Made by a program: the position numbers and the translations under genes. From Eubacterium sp. (lineage in GTDB: Bacteria > Bacillota > Clostridia > Lachnospirales > Lachnospiraceae), in NCBI GenBank assembly GCA_024681495.1, contig JAILAS010000031.1:1-19240 (forward strand): a DNA stretch of 19,240 nt. The letters are read 5' to 3'. Positions 7,601 to 14,140 of the stretch are shown piece by piece (positions within the stretch are counted from its first letter, which is position 1; every line of letters starts with the position of its first letter). The notes under the pieces are model-generated. The model was not told the origin of the DNA. It did no database searches and saw only the letters and a program-made list of their open reading frames with translations.

Positions 7601-8558
7601 CACGGTTACCGGGGCCGGTAACGGGACGGCCGCGACGACCGTTGTCGATAAGTGCGTCAACTGCCTCCTGAAGCATACGCTTCTCGTTGCGGACGATGAT
7701 GTCCGGGCCGCCGATGTCGAGCAGGCGGTGGAGACGGTTGTTTCTGTTAATGATACGACGATACAAATCGTTCAGGTCAGAGGTGGCGAAACGTCCGCCG
7801 TCCAGCTGAACCATGGGACGAAGATCGGGCGGGATTACGGGGATGACCTTCAGAATCATCCACTCGGGGCGGTTTCCGGACTCGCGGAAAGCCTCGGTTA
7901 CCTCCAGCCTCTTTATGATCTTGGCCCTCTTCTGGCCTGTCGCCGTCTCGAGCTCAATGTTGAGGTCGATTACGTCCTTGTCCAGATCTATGTTCTCGAG
8001 GCACTCGAGGATGGCCTCGGCACCCATTCCTACGCGGAACGAGCCTGCGCCGTACTCCTCGCGGGCCTTCTGATACTCCAGATCGGAGAGAATCTGCTTA
8101 TATGCCAGACCGGTCTGACCGGGATCGAGCACGATGTAAGACGCGAAGTAAAGCACTCGCTCGAGCATCTTCGGAGAAAGGTCAAGAATCAGACCCATTC
8201 TGCTGGGGATACCCTTGAAGTACCAAATGTGGGATACGGGGGCCGCCAATTCGATGGAACCCATGCGCTCCCTGCGGACAGACGCCTTGGTGATCTCCAC
8301 ACCACACCTGTCGCAAATCACGCCTTTATAGCGAATTTTCTTGTATTTACCGCAGTGGCACTCCCAATCCTTGGAAGGTCCGAATATCTTCTCGCAGAAC
8401 AGTCCGTCTTTCTCGGGCTTAAGGGTCCTGTAGTTAATCGTCTCAGGCTTAAGCACCTCTCCGTGGGACCACTTACGAATCGTCTCCGGCGAGGCCAGAC
8501 CTATTCGGATAGCGTCAAAACTTACAACTGCGTTGTCTTTTTTGTTGGATTCGGGCAT
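4629..8558 (-). CDS. rpoC: RNA polymerase beta' subunit
   Basis: The beta' subunit (1309 residues) forms half of the RNA polymerase active cleft. Zinc site 1 is C67, C69, C82, C85. The catalytic NADFDGDQM motif is at 455-463, with the Mg-binding aspartates D457, D459, D461. The bridge-helix segment DSGARGSDKQIKQ is near 794-806; zinc site 2 is C881 with C965, C972, C975; the trigger-loop region GEAVGIIAAQSIGEPGTQL starts near 989. The last 40 or so residues are an Ala/Glu/Pro-rich acidic tail, probably disordered and outside the conserved core. The ATG at 8556-8558 has AAAGGAG at 8566-8572, immediately adjoining the rpoB stop, so the two subunits are translationally close (14-base gap). No L7Ae-like gene follows, unlike in Bacillus. 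Confidence 0.99.
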   Translation of the reverse strand: MPESNKKDNAVVSFDAIRIGLASPETIRKWSHGEVLKPETINYRTLKPEKDGLFCEKIFGPSKDWECHCGKYKKIRYKGVICDRCGVEITKASVRRERMGSIELAAPVSHIWYFKGIPSRMGLILDLSPKMLERVLYFASYIVLDPGQTGLAYKQILSDLEYQKAREEYGAGSFRVGMGAEAILECLENIDLDKDVIDLNIELETATGQKRAKIIKRLEVTEAFRESGNRPEWMILKVIPVIPPDLRPMVQLDGGRFATSDLNDLYRRIINRNNRLHRLLDIGGPDIIVRNEKRMLQEAVDALIDNGRRGRPVTGPGNRALKSLSDMLKGKGGRFRQNLLGKRVDYSGRSVIVVGPELKIYQCGLPKEMAIELFKPFVMKELVANGSAYNIKNAKKMVERLETQVWDVLEKVIREHPVMLNRAPTLHRLGIQAFEPILVEGKAIKLHPLVCTAFNADFDGDQMAAHLPLSVEAQAECRFLLLSPNNLLKPSDGGPVAVPSQDMVLGIYYLTMGRMVDHSDDAELDASIKDVYKSREEVEKDLGLDGKAGNIDINTQIKFLVDEESGRYVICTPRDLMGHYFASTEHALLAHENGDITLHQKIHVRRSVTLEDGTTGSAIIETTLGRIIFNEILPQDLGFVDRSEETLLADAEKNGWDDAQIREERIRRKAALEVDFHVGKKGLKQILEKVINVHGATVTAEVLDSVKAMGYGYSTKAAMTVSVSDMTVPADKPQLLDEAQAKVDAITANYKRGFVTEEERYNQIINTWKKTDDELTAKLLGGLDKYNNIFMMADSGARGSDKQIKQLAGMRGLMADTTGRTIELPIKSNFREGLDVLEYFISAHGARKGLSDTALRTADSGYLTRRLVDVSQELIVRETDCCEGTGHIPGMVVSKFMEGDELVESLQERITGRYSCEDICDADGNIIVKANQMITPARAEKVVNYGVDENGNSLEGVKIRTILTCRSHTGVCSKCYGANMATGQPVQVGEAVGIIAAQSIGEPGTQLTMRTFHTGGVAGGDITQGLPRVEELFEARKPKGLAIISDIAGTVTVIDDAKKKREVIVTLDGEEKKYEIPYSARLKVVDGQVIEAGDELTEGSVNPHDILRIKGIRAVQDYLLREVQRVYRLQGVEINDKHIEVIVRQMLKKVRIDDNGDSTFLPGAMVDFLEFDDENERLEKSGKAPAEGERVILGITKASLATNSFLSAASFQETTKVLTDAAIKGKVDPLLGLKENVIIGKLIPAGTGMKRYRDVRLNTDYQTNVYADAMAEADEKAAQAEGEGEAPADANAEAQTEAPAETVEAPTEA

Positions 8559-8572
8559 TTATGCGCTCCTTT

Positions 8573-11500
8573 CTACTCCAAACCGTCCGTGTCGTCGGCC
8601 ACGGCCATCACCAAATCGCTGTCATCTTCAAACGAAAGGTCGTCGCCATCAGCTTCCATATCTTCGAAATCGGGCTCGAGGTCCTCATCCGAAGGCTCTT
8701 CTTCCTGCTCCTCCACGGGAACAAGCTGATCGTTCTCGTCTAACTCCTGTCTCTGGAATCCGATCTTCTCGAGATTCTTCTCTTCCTTCTCGGTGAAGTC
8801 TCTGTCGGAACCAAGGATGGAATTGATATTGGTATTTCCGTACTCGCTGGTCTCCTTGAGCTCGACCTCGTTGCCTTCCTCGTCGAGGACGCGAACGTCG
8901 AGCGCGAGCGACTGAAGCTCCTTGAGCAGCACCTTGAAGGACTCGGGAATACCGGGCTCGGGGATGTTCTCACCCTTAATGATGGCCTCGTAGGTCTTCA
9001 CACGACCAACGACATCATCGGACTTAACGGTAAGAATCTCCTGCAGAGTGTAGGCTGCGCCGTACGCCTCGAGCGCCCAAACCTCCATCTCTCCGAAACG
9101 CTGCCCACCGAACTGGGCTTTACCACCCAGGGGCTGCTGCGTAACGAGTGAGTACGGACCGGTCGAACGCGCATGAATCTTATCATCAACGAGGTGATGC
9201 AGCTTAAGATAATGCATGTGACCGATGGTTACGGGACTGTCGAAGTACTCGCCGGTACGTCCGTCGCGGAGCCATACCTTTCCGTCCTTATTCAGGGGCA
9301 CGCCCTTCCACAGCTCCCTGTGATCGCGGTGATCGCTGAGATACTGCATAACTTCGGGGCGAAGCTCATCCTTATATTTGCTCTCGAACTCTTTCCACTC
9401 GAGGTTTACATAATCATTAGCAAGCTCGAGCGTGTCGGTAATGTCTTTCTCGTTCGCGCCGTCGAATACCGGGGTAGTCACATTGAAGCCCAATGCCTTC
9501 GCAGCGAGCGAAAGGTGGATCTCCAGCACCTGACCGATGTTCATTCGGGAAGGCACGCCCAGGGGATTCAGCACGATGTCGAGGGGTCTTCCGTTCGGAA
9601 GGAAGGGCATATCCTCAACGGGAAGGATGCGCGAAACTACACCCTTGTTACCGTGACGACCTGCCATCTTATCGCCGACGGAGATCTTTCTCTTCTGTGC
9701 AATGTAAATGCGCACGGCCTTGTTGGCGCCGGTGGGCATCTCGTCGCCGTTCTCTCTGGTGAAGACCTTAGCGTCAACGACGATACCGTACTCGCCGTGA
9801 GGCACCTTAAGGGATGTATCCCTGACCTCTCTGGCCTTCTCACCGAAGATGGCGCGAAGCAGACGCTCCTCAGCCGTAGGATCGGCCTCTCCCTTAGGAG
9901 TAACCTTACCTACCAGGATGTCTCCCGCACGAACCTCGGCACCGATACGGATGATACCGTTTTCGTCTAGATCCTTCAGCGCCTCAGGTCCGACACCGGG
10001 AACGTCCCTGGTGATCTCCTCGCTGCCAAGCTTGGTATCGCGGGCCTGAGCCTCATATTCTTCAACGTGGATGGAGGTGTAAACATCCTCCTGCACCAGT
10101 CTCTCCGAAAGGAGGACGGCATCCTCGTAGTTGTAACCTTCCCAGGTCATGAATCCGATAAGCGGATTCTTACCGAGCGCAAGCTCTCCGCCGGAGGTGG
10201 AGGGTCCGTCCGCGAGAACGGTGCCTGCCTCTACATGATCGCCCTTGTTTACGATGGGGCGCTGGTTGTAGCAGTTGCTCTGGTTGGAACGCTCGAACTT
10301 GGAAACCGTAAGCTCCTCTTCGCCGCCGTCATCGTATCGGATGACAATTCGGTCGGACGATACGCTCTCGATGGTACCGGGCTTTCTGGCCACGACGCAA
10401 ACGCCTGAGTCGACTGCGGCCTTTCCTTCCATACCGGTGCCGACAACGGGCGCCTCGGTGGTAAGGAGGGGCACTGCCTGACGCTGCATGTTCGATCCCA
10501 TGAGGGCTCGGTTAGCATCGTCGTTCTCGAGGAAGGGAATCAGCGCCGTAGCGACCGAGAACACCATCTTAGGAGACACATCCATGTAATCGTACATGGT
10601 CTTGTCGTACTCCTGCGTCTCCTCGCGGAAACGACCGGAAACCATTCTCTTAACGAAGTGTCCCTGCTCATCGAGGGCCTCGTTAGCCTGTGCTACGTGG
10701 TAGTTATCCTCCTCGTCGGCGGTCATGTAAACCACCTCGTCGGTGACAACGGGGTTGGCGGGATCCGCCTTGTCTATCTTACGATAGGGGGCCTCAATGA
10801 AGCCGTAATCGTTAATGCGCGCATAGGATGCGAGCGAGTTGATAAGTCCGATGTTCGGTCCCTCAGGGGTCTCGATGGGGCACATACGTCCGTAGTGGGA
10901 GTAGTGTACATCTCGAACCTCGAATCCGGCACGGTCTCTGGAAAGACCACCGGGTCCCAACGCCGAAAGACGTCTCTTATGTGTGAGCTCGCCGAGCGGG
11001 TTGTTCTGGTCCATGAACTGCGACAGCTGCGATGAACCGAAGAACTCCTTAACCGCCGCCTCAACGGGCTTAACGTTTATAAGGCTCTGGGGCGTGATAG
11101 TATCCTGATCCTGAGTGGACATGCGCTCCTTAACCACGCGCTCAAGTCTGGTAAGACCGATGCGGTACTGGTTCTGAAGAAGCTCACCCACGGCACGGAT
11201 ACGTCTGTTGCCCAGGTGATCGATATCGTCGGTGTTACCGATGCCGTATCCCAGGTGCAGCATGTAGCTGATGGTGGCGATGATATCCTCGGAAGTAATG
11301 TGACGGGGAACGAGCTCCATAATCTGGGACTTCATTGCGTCGATTCTGTCTTCCTTCGTCTCGTACTCCTCGAGAATCTGCATGAGACGGGGGTAGTAAA
11401 CCCTGAGTCCCTCGCGGATGCCGAGATCCTCCTCGGTGATATCCGTGAAGCCATCGAGGTGAACCATCATATTGGAAAGGACCTTGACGGCGTGCATGCC

Positions 11501-12580
11501 CTCGTCGGTCTCCTTGAGCTCTCCGGTTACCTCGTCCCTCTCATAGTTGTGACGATCGGTTGCAATATATACGTAGGGAACTGCCGTATCCTGGATTACG
11601 TCCGCCAGGTCGCGGCTGACCTCGTCGCCGGCCTTGGCGACAATCTCGCCGGTCGTGGGGTTAACCACGTCCTCAGCCAGCACGTGGCCGGAGATTCTGT
11701 TCCTGAAGGACAGCTTCTTATTGTACTTATAACGTCCAACCCTGGCCAGGTCATAGCGGCGCTGATCGAAGAACATGCCGTTAATGAGCTGCTCGGCGCT
11801 CTCGACGGTGAGAGGCTCGCCGGGACGGATCTTTCTGTACAGCTCAAGAAGACCCCTCTCGTAGGAGCCGTCTTCGCTGTCTGCGGTGATGGCGGGATCC
11901 TTCGCGATACTGGCCTCGATCACGGGCTCGTCGCCGAAAAGCTCACGGATCTCGGGGTTGGTACCTATTCCGAGGGCACGAACGAGAACGGTGATGGGCA
12001 CCTTACGGGTCCTGTCAACACGTACATATAAAACGTCATTGGAGTCAGTCTCATACTCGAGCCATGCGCCTCGGGAGGGCATAACGGTGGTAGAGTAGAG
12101 CTCCTTACCGGTCTTATCACGGCTCATTCCGTAATAAACGCCGGGAGAACGCACCAGCTGGGATACGATAACTCGCTCGGCGCCGTTGATAACGAACGTA
12201 CCGGTAGCGGTCATCTTAGGAAGGTCTCCCATGAAAATCTCGTGCTGATTTATCTCATCAAGTTCTTTATTATAGAGGCGAACCTTAACCTTAAGGGGAA
12301 CTGCGTATGTGGCATCCCTCTCCTTGCATTCGGGGATGGTATACTTCTCCTCGTCTTCACAGAGCTTGAAGTCCACGAACTCCAGGCTCAGATTGCCACC
12401 TCGGCCGACGATAGGGGAAATATCGCGGAAAACTTCGCGAAGTCCCTCACTGATGAACCATTCATAAGAATTTTTCTGTACCTCGATCAGGTTCGGTATT
12501 TCCAATACCTCTTTCTGTCTCGAGTAGCTCATTCGAATACCTTGGCCGGACTCAACCGGTTGTATTCTGTTTTTCTCCAT
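8573..12580 (-). CDS. rpoB: RNA polymerase beta subunit
   Basis: The beta subunit (1335 residues) pairs with beta' to form the catalytic cleft and the rifampicin pocket. The rifampicin region FFGSSQLSQFMDQNNPL runs from about 513; the residues equivalent to E. coli D516, H526 and S531 are D524, H534 and S539, all of the sensitive type. The CPIETPEGPNIGLI segment follows near 567, and the C-terminal GGKAQFGGQRFGEMEVWALE clamp-binding segment is intact. The last 50 or so residues are very acidic (EEQEEEPSDEDLEPDFEDME) and look disordered. The start is the ATG at 12578-12580, giving MEKNRIQPVE, with AGAGGTGG at 12588-12595; the frame continues 30 codons upstream into the leader, which is rejected. 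It has its own promoter after the rplL terminator. Confidence 0.99.
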   Translation of the reverse strand: MEKNRIQPVESGQGIRMSYSRQKEVLEIPNLIEVQKNSYEWFISEGLREVFRDISPIVGRGGNLSLEFVDFKLCEDEEKYTIPECKERDATYAVPLKVKVRLYNKELDEINQHEIFMGDLPKMTATGTFVINGAERVIVSQLVRSPGVYYGMSRDKTGKELYSTTVMPSRGAWLEYETDSNDVLYVRVDRTRKVPITVLVRALGIGTNPEIRELFGDEPVIEASIAKDPAITADSEDGSYERGLLELYRKIRPGEPLTVESAEQLINGMFFDQRRYDLARVGRYKYNKKLSFRNRISGHVLAEDVVNPTTGEIVAKAGDEVSRDLADVIQDTAVPYVYIATDRHNYERDEVTGELKETDEGMHAVKVLSNMMVHLDGFTDITEEDLGIREGLRVYYPRLMQILEEYETKEDRIDAMKSQIMELVPRHITSEDIIATISYMLHLGYGIGNTDDIDHLGNRRIRAVGELLQNQYRIGLTRLERVVKERMSTQDQDTITPQSLINVKPVEAAVKEFFGSSQLSQFMDQNNPLGELTHKRRLSALGPGGLSRDRAGFEVRDVHYSHYGRMCPIETPEGPNIGLINSLASYARINDYGFIEAPYRKIDKADPANPVVTDEVVYMTADEEDNYHVAQANEALDEQGHFVKRMVSGRFREETQEYDKTMYDYMDVSPKMVFSVATALIPFLENDDANRALMGSNMQRQAVPLLTTEAPVVGTGMEGKAAVDSGVCVVARKPGTIESVSSDRIVIRYDDGGEEELTVSKFERSNQSNCYNQRPIVNKGDHVEAGTVLADGPSTSGGELALGKNPLIGFMTWEGYNYEDAVLLSERLVQEDVYTSIHVEEYEAQARDTKLGSEEITRDVPGVGPEALKDLDENGIIRIGAEVRAGDILVGKVTPKGEADPTAEERLLRAIFGEKAREVRDTSLKVPHGEYGIVVDAKVFTRENGDEMPTGANKAVRIYIAQKRKISVGDKMAGRHGNKGVVSRILPVEDMPFLPNGRPLDIVLNPLGVPSRMNIGQVLEIHLSLAAKALGFNVTTPVFDGANEKDITDTLELANDYVNLEWKEFESKYKDELRPEVMQYLSDHRDHRELWKGVPLNKDGKVWLRDGRTGEYFDSPVTIGHMHYLKLHHLVDDKIHARSTGPYSLVTQQPLGGKAQFGGQRFGEMEVWALEAYGAAYTLQEILTVKSDDVVGRVKTYEAIIKGENIPEPGIPESFKVLLKELQSLALDVRVLDEEGNEVELKETSEYGNTNINSILGSDRDFTEKEEKNLEKIGFQRQELDENDQLVPVEEQEEEPSDEDLEPDFEDMEADGDDLSFEDDSDLVMAVADDTDGLE

Positions 12581-12636
12581 TAGACGTCCACCTCTCGTAA
12601 TTATTCTGTTAATAAAGCTGAAAAGTAGCGGAAAAA

Positions 12637-12660
12637 GGGTGCAAAACACCCACACCCCGC
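12637..12660 (-). promoter_or_regulatory. rpoB leader with alternative GGGUG/CACCC pairings
   Basis: In the roughly 90-base rpoB leader the minus strand contains GGGGUG and GGGUG in tandem, followed by CACCC and then five U's (12632-12636). Either G-rich copy can pair with the single CACCC; the nearer copy makes a five-pair hairpin with a UUUUG loop directly before the U-run, resembling a weak intrinsic terminator. An attenuation role is only a possibility; the stem is short. Confidence 0.35.
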
Positions 12661-12675
12661 AAAAGTGCAAACTAC

Positions 12676-12704
12676 AGTATATCGAAACCCCAGGTTCATG
12701 TCAA
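12676..12704 (-). promoter_or_regulatory. Sigma-A promoter of rpoBC
   Basis: Perfect TTGACA (12699-12704) and TATACT (12676-12681) with a 17-base spacer lie on the minus strand, preceded by an AT-rich stretch. Transcription would start near 12669, about 88 bases before the rpoB ATG. It uncouples RNA polymerase synthesis from the L10/L12 genes upstream. Confidence 0.88.
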
Positions 12705-12771
12705 GGGGGAATTTGTAAAATTTCTGTAACTATAATGATAGTGCCCCGCAGAATGGGGCTTCGAGCGATTA

Positions 12772-12808
12772 AGACAAGAAAAAGCCGCAGGACTGTGCCC
12801 CGCGGCTT
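12772..12808 (-). terminator. Intrinsic terminator between rplL and rpoB
   Basis: The minus strand folds AAGCCGCGGGGC-ACA-GUCCUGCGGCUU: 12 continuous pairs (two G-U) with a three-base loop, followed by UUUUCUU. It lies 22 bases after the rplL stop. Its strength suggests that most rplJ-rplL transcripts end here. A second hairpin (12743-12759, GCCCC/GGGGC) without U's follows before the rpoB promoter. Confidence 0.85.
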
Positions 12809-12830
12809 CTGAAATTATTGGGTAAGTATC

Positions 12831-13211
12831 TTACTTGAAAGATACAACAGCGCCCTCGGCCTCGAGCTTGGACTTGATGTCGTCTGCCTCTGCCTTCTCT
12901 ACGCCTTCCTTTACCATCTTGGGAGCTCCGTCTACAAGCTCCTTTGCCTCCTTGAGGCCAAGGCCGGTGATCTCGCGAACAACCTTGATAACCTTTACCT
13001 TGTTGGGGCCAACCTCGGTAAGCTCTACGTTTACCTCGGATGCGTCGTCTGCGCCTGCTGCGCCTGCGTCTCCGCCTGCTGCTGCTACAACAACGCCTGC
13101 TGCTGCAGATACACCAAACTCTTCCTCGCAAGCCTTTACAAGATCATTGAGTTCAAGAACAGTAAGTTCCTTGATAGCGTCGATTAATTCCTGAGTGGAT
13201 AATTTTGCCAT
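12831..13211 (-). CDS. rplL: 50S ribosomal protein L7/L12
   Basis: L7/L12 forms the dimers of the ribosomal stalk that recruit translational GTPases such as the EF-G and EF-Tu encoded downstream. The 126-residue protein has the N-terminal dimerisation helices (1-32), an Ala/Gly-rich flexible hinge (about 36-56) and the globular C-terminal domain with the GTPase-contact motif VKVIKVVREITGLGLKEAKE. The ATG at 13209-13211 has GGAGG at 13221-13225. It follows rplJ by 72 bases with no promoter in the gap, so it is co-transcribed under the L10 leader; several L12 copies per ribosome are needed, usually achieved through better translation of rplL. A terminator follows. Confidence 0.98.
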   Translation of the reverse strand: MAKLSTQELIDAIKELTVLELNDLVKACEEEFGVSAAAGVVVAAAGGDAGAAGADDASEVNVELTEVGPNKVKVIKVVREITGLGLKEAKELVDGAPKMVKEGVEKAEADDIKSKLEAEGAVVSFK

Positions 13212-13283
13212 GATTGTTTTCCTCCATTAAAAATTTTTACGTTCCCCTCTGCGGGGTATTATTCGTTAATTTCCGCCGGGCGC

Positions 13284-13934
13284 TTACTCTGCGCTCTCTT
13301 CTGCGGGTGCTTCCTCAGCTGCAGGTGCTTCCTCAGCGGGAGCCTCTTCTGCTGCGGGAGCTGCCTCCTCTGCTGCAGGTGCTGCTTCCTCTGCGGGAGC
13401 TGCCTCTGCTGCGGGAGCTGCCTCCTCTGCGGGCTTCTCGATCTCTACAGCGCCGCCCTTATCAGCCAGCTGCTGCATAACACGTGCGAAGTTCGCAATA
13501 GGTGACTGAATGCTGCCAAGCAACTTGGAGAGGAGTTCCTCTCTGGACGGAACCTGAGAAAGTGCAATGATTCCGGCCTGATCGTAGTAGGTGCCGTCAA
13601 CGACGCCGCATCTAAGCTCGAGTGCGGGTGCTTCCTTAGCGAACTTTGCAAGTACGCGGGCGGGAGCAGTAGCATCATCCTTGGATATTGCGATAGCGTT
13701 GGGTCCCTTCAGATCATCCTTAAGCTGCTCGTAGTCGGTTCCCTCGAATGCGAAACGCATCATCGTGTTCTTATATACCTTATAAGTAACGTTGGCCTCG
13801 CGAAGGGCGCTACGAAGGCGAGTATCCTGTTCCACCGTAAGACCGCGATAGTCTACGAGTACGACTGCTGCCGCATCCTTGACATTCTCTGCAATCTCAT
13901 TAACGATCGGTTTCTTAAGTTCAACCTTTGCCAT
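13284..13934 (-). CDS. rplJ: 50S ribosomal protein L10 with long Ala/Glu/Pro tail
   Basis: L10 anchors L7/L12 dimers to the 50S subunit and, in Firmicutes, represses its own operon by binding the leader RNA. The protein has 216 residues; L10 is usually about 165-175. The normal part runs from MAKVELKKPIVNEI through the YRGLTV segment and KNTMMRFA to the C-terminal L12-binding helix (about 130-160). Residues 167-216 are a repetitive tail made almost only of Ala, Glu and Pro, with units such as AAPAEE and EEAPA. The ATG at 13932-13934 has AAAGGAG at 13942-13948. The tail follows directly in frame and is underlain by repetitive DNA (about 13287-13436), so it probably grew by repeat slippage. Its function is unknown; it could extend the stalk or be a neutral disordered extension. 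Confidence 0.97.
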   Translation of the reverse strand: MAKVELKKPIVNEIAENVKDAAAVVLVDYRGLTVEQDTRLRSALREANVTYKVYKNTMMRFAFEGTDYEQLKDDLKGPNAIAISKDDATAPARVLAKFAKEAPALELRCGVVDGTYYDQAGIIALSQVPSREELLSKLLGSIQSPIANFARVMQQLADKGGAVEIEKPAEEAAPAAEAAPAEEAAPAAEEAAPAAEEAPAEEAPAAEEAPAEESAE

Positions 13935-13960
13935 GTCATATCTCCTTTCTGATTTTTTAT

Positions 13961-13996
13961 TAAGAAAAAACTCCTACTATCCAAAGACAGTAAGAG
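13961..13996 (-). terminator. Attenuator terminator of the L10 leader
   Basis: The minus strand folds CUCUUACUGUC-UUUG-GAUAGUAGGAG, 11 pairs with two G-U, followed immediately by UUUUUUCUU. It lies 26 bases before the rplJ start codon, between the L10-binding RNA and the ribosome binding site. Its 5' arm overlaps a segment (13981-13990) able to pair instead with 14072-14081, so the hairpin is conditional. Confidence 0.85.
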
Positions 13997-14009
13997 AACA
14001 CATTCAAAG

Positions 14010-14100
14010 AAGCCCTGTGGGCTTATATATGCATTCCTCGGCAGGTACTTGGTTAGGCCTTTCGGCGCCTGCTGTCTTCGGGCAGTTTTTTCACGAAGAC
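14010..14100 (-). ncRNA. Ribosomal protein L10 leader (autoregulatory RNA)
   Basis: The minus strand carries the conserved L10-leader core: CGAAGACAGCAGG, a GCC-GAAA-GGC hairpin (14057-14066), UAACCAAG, and CCUGCCGAGG. GCAGG (14068-14072) pairs with CCUGC (14041-14045) to close the kink-turn-like domain that binds L10 with L12. A second hairpin AAGCCC-ACA-GGGCUU (14010-14024) follows, then the attenuator. In B. subtilis L10 binding favours termination in this leader; the same logic is inferred here from the same order of elements. Confidence 0.9.
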
Positions 14101-14101
14101 T

Positions 14102-14131
14102 AAAATATCATACTCCACCCCATGGTGTCAA
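14102..14131 (-). promoter_or_regulatory. Promoter of the rplJ-rplL operon
   Basis: TTGACA (14126-14131) and TATTTT (14102-14107) lie 18 bases apart on the minus strand; the -10 box is preceded by TGA, making an extended TGnTATTTT element that can compensate for its weak middle bases. The start would be near 14095, so the transcript begins just before the L10-binding core. The -35 box begins 10 bases after the upstream glycosyltransferase stop codon. Confidence 0.8.
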
Positions 14132-14140
14132 GCACTTTTT

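Noticed and set aside
5145..8729. 1194-codon open frame on the plus strand opposite rpoC
   Set aside because: It lies fully antisense to an intact rpoC, has no recognisable domain or good ribosome binding site, and its composition reflects the codon bias of rpoC.
12581..12670. Upstream extension of the rpoB frame by 30 codons with a hydrophobic N-terminus
   Set aside because: It starts around the predicted transcription start, lacks a ribosome binding site, and the canonical MEKNRIQ start has one.
13287..13436. Repetitive DNA as a possible CRISPR or tandem-repeat locus
   Set aside because: The repeats are short, in frame and encode the Ala/Glu/Pro tail of L10; there are no spacers.
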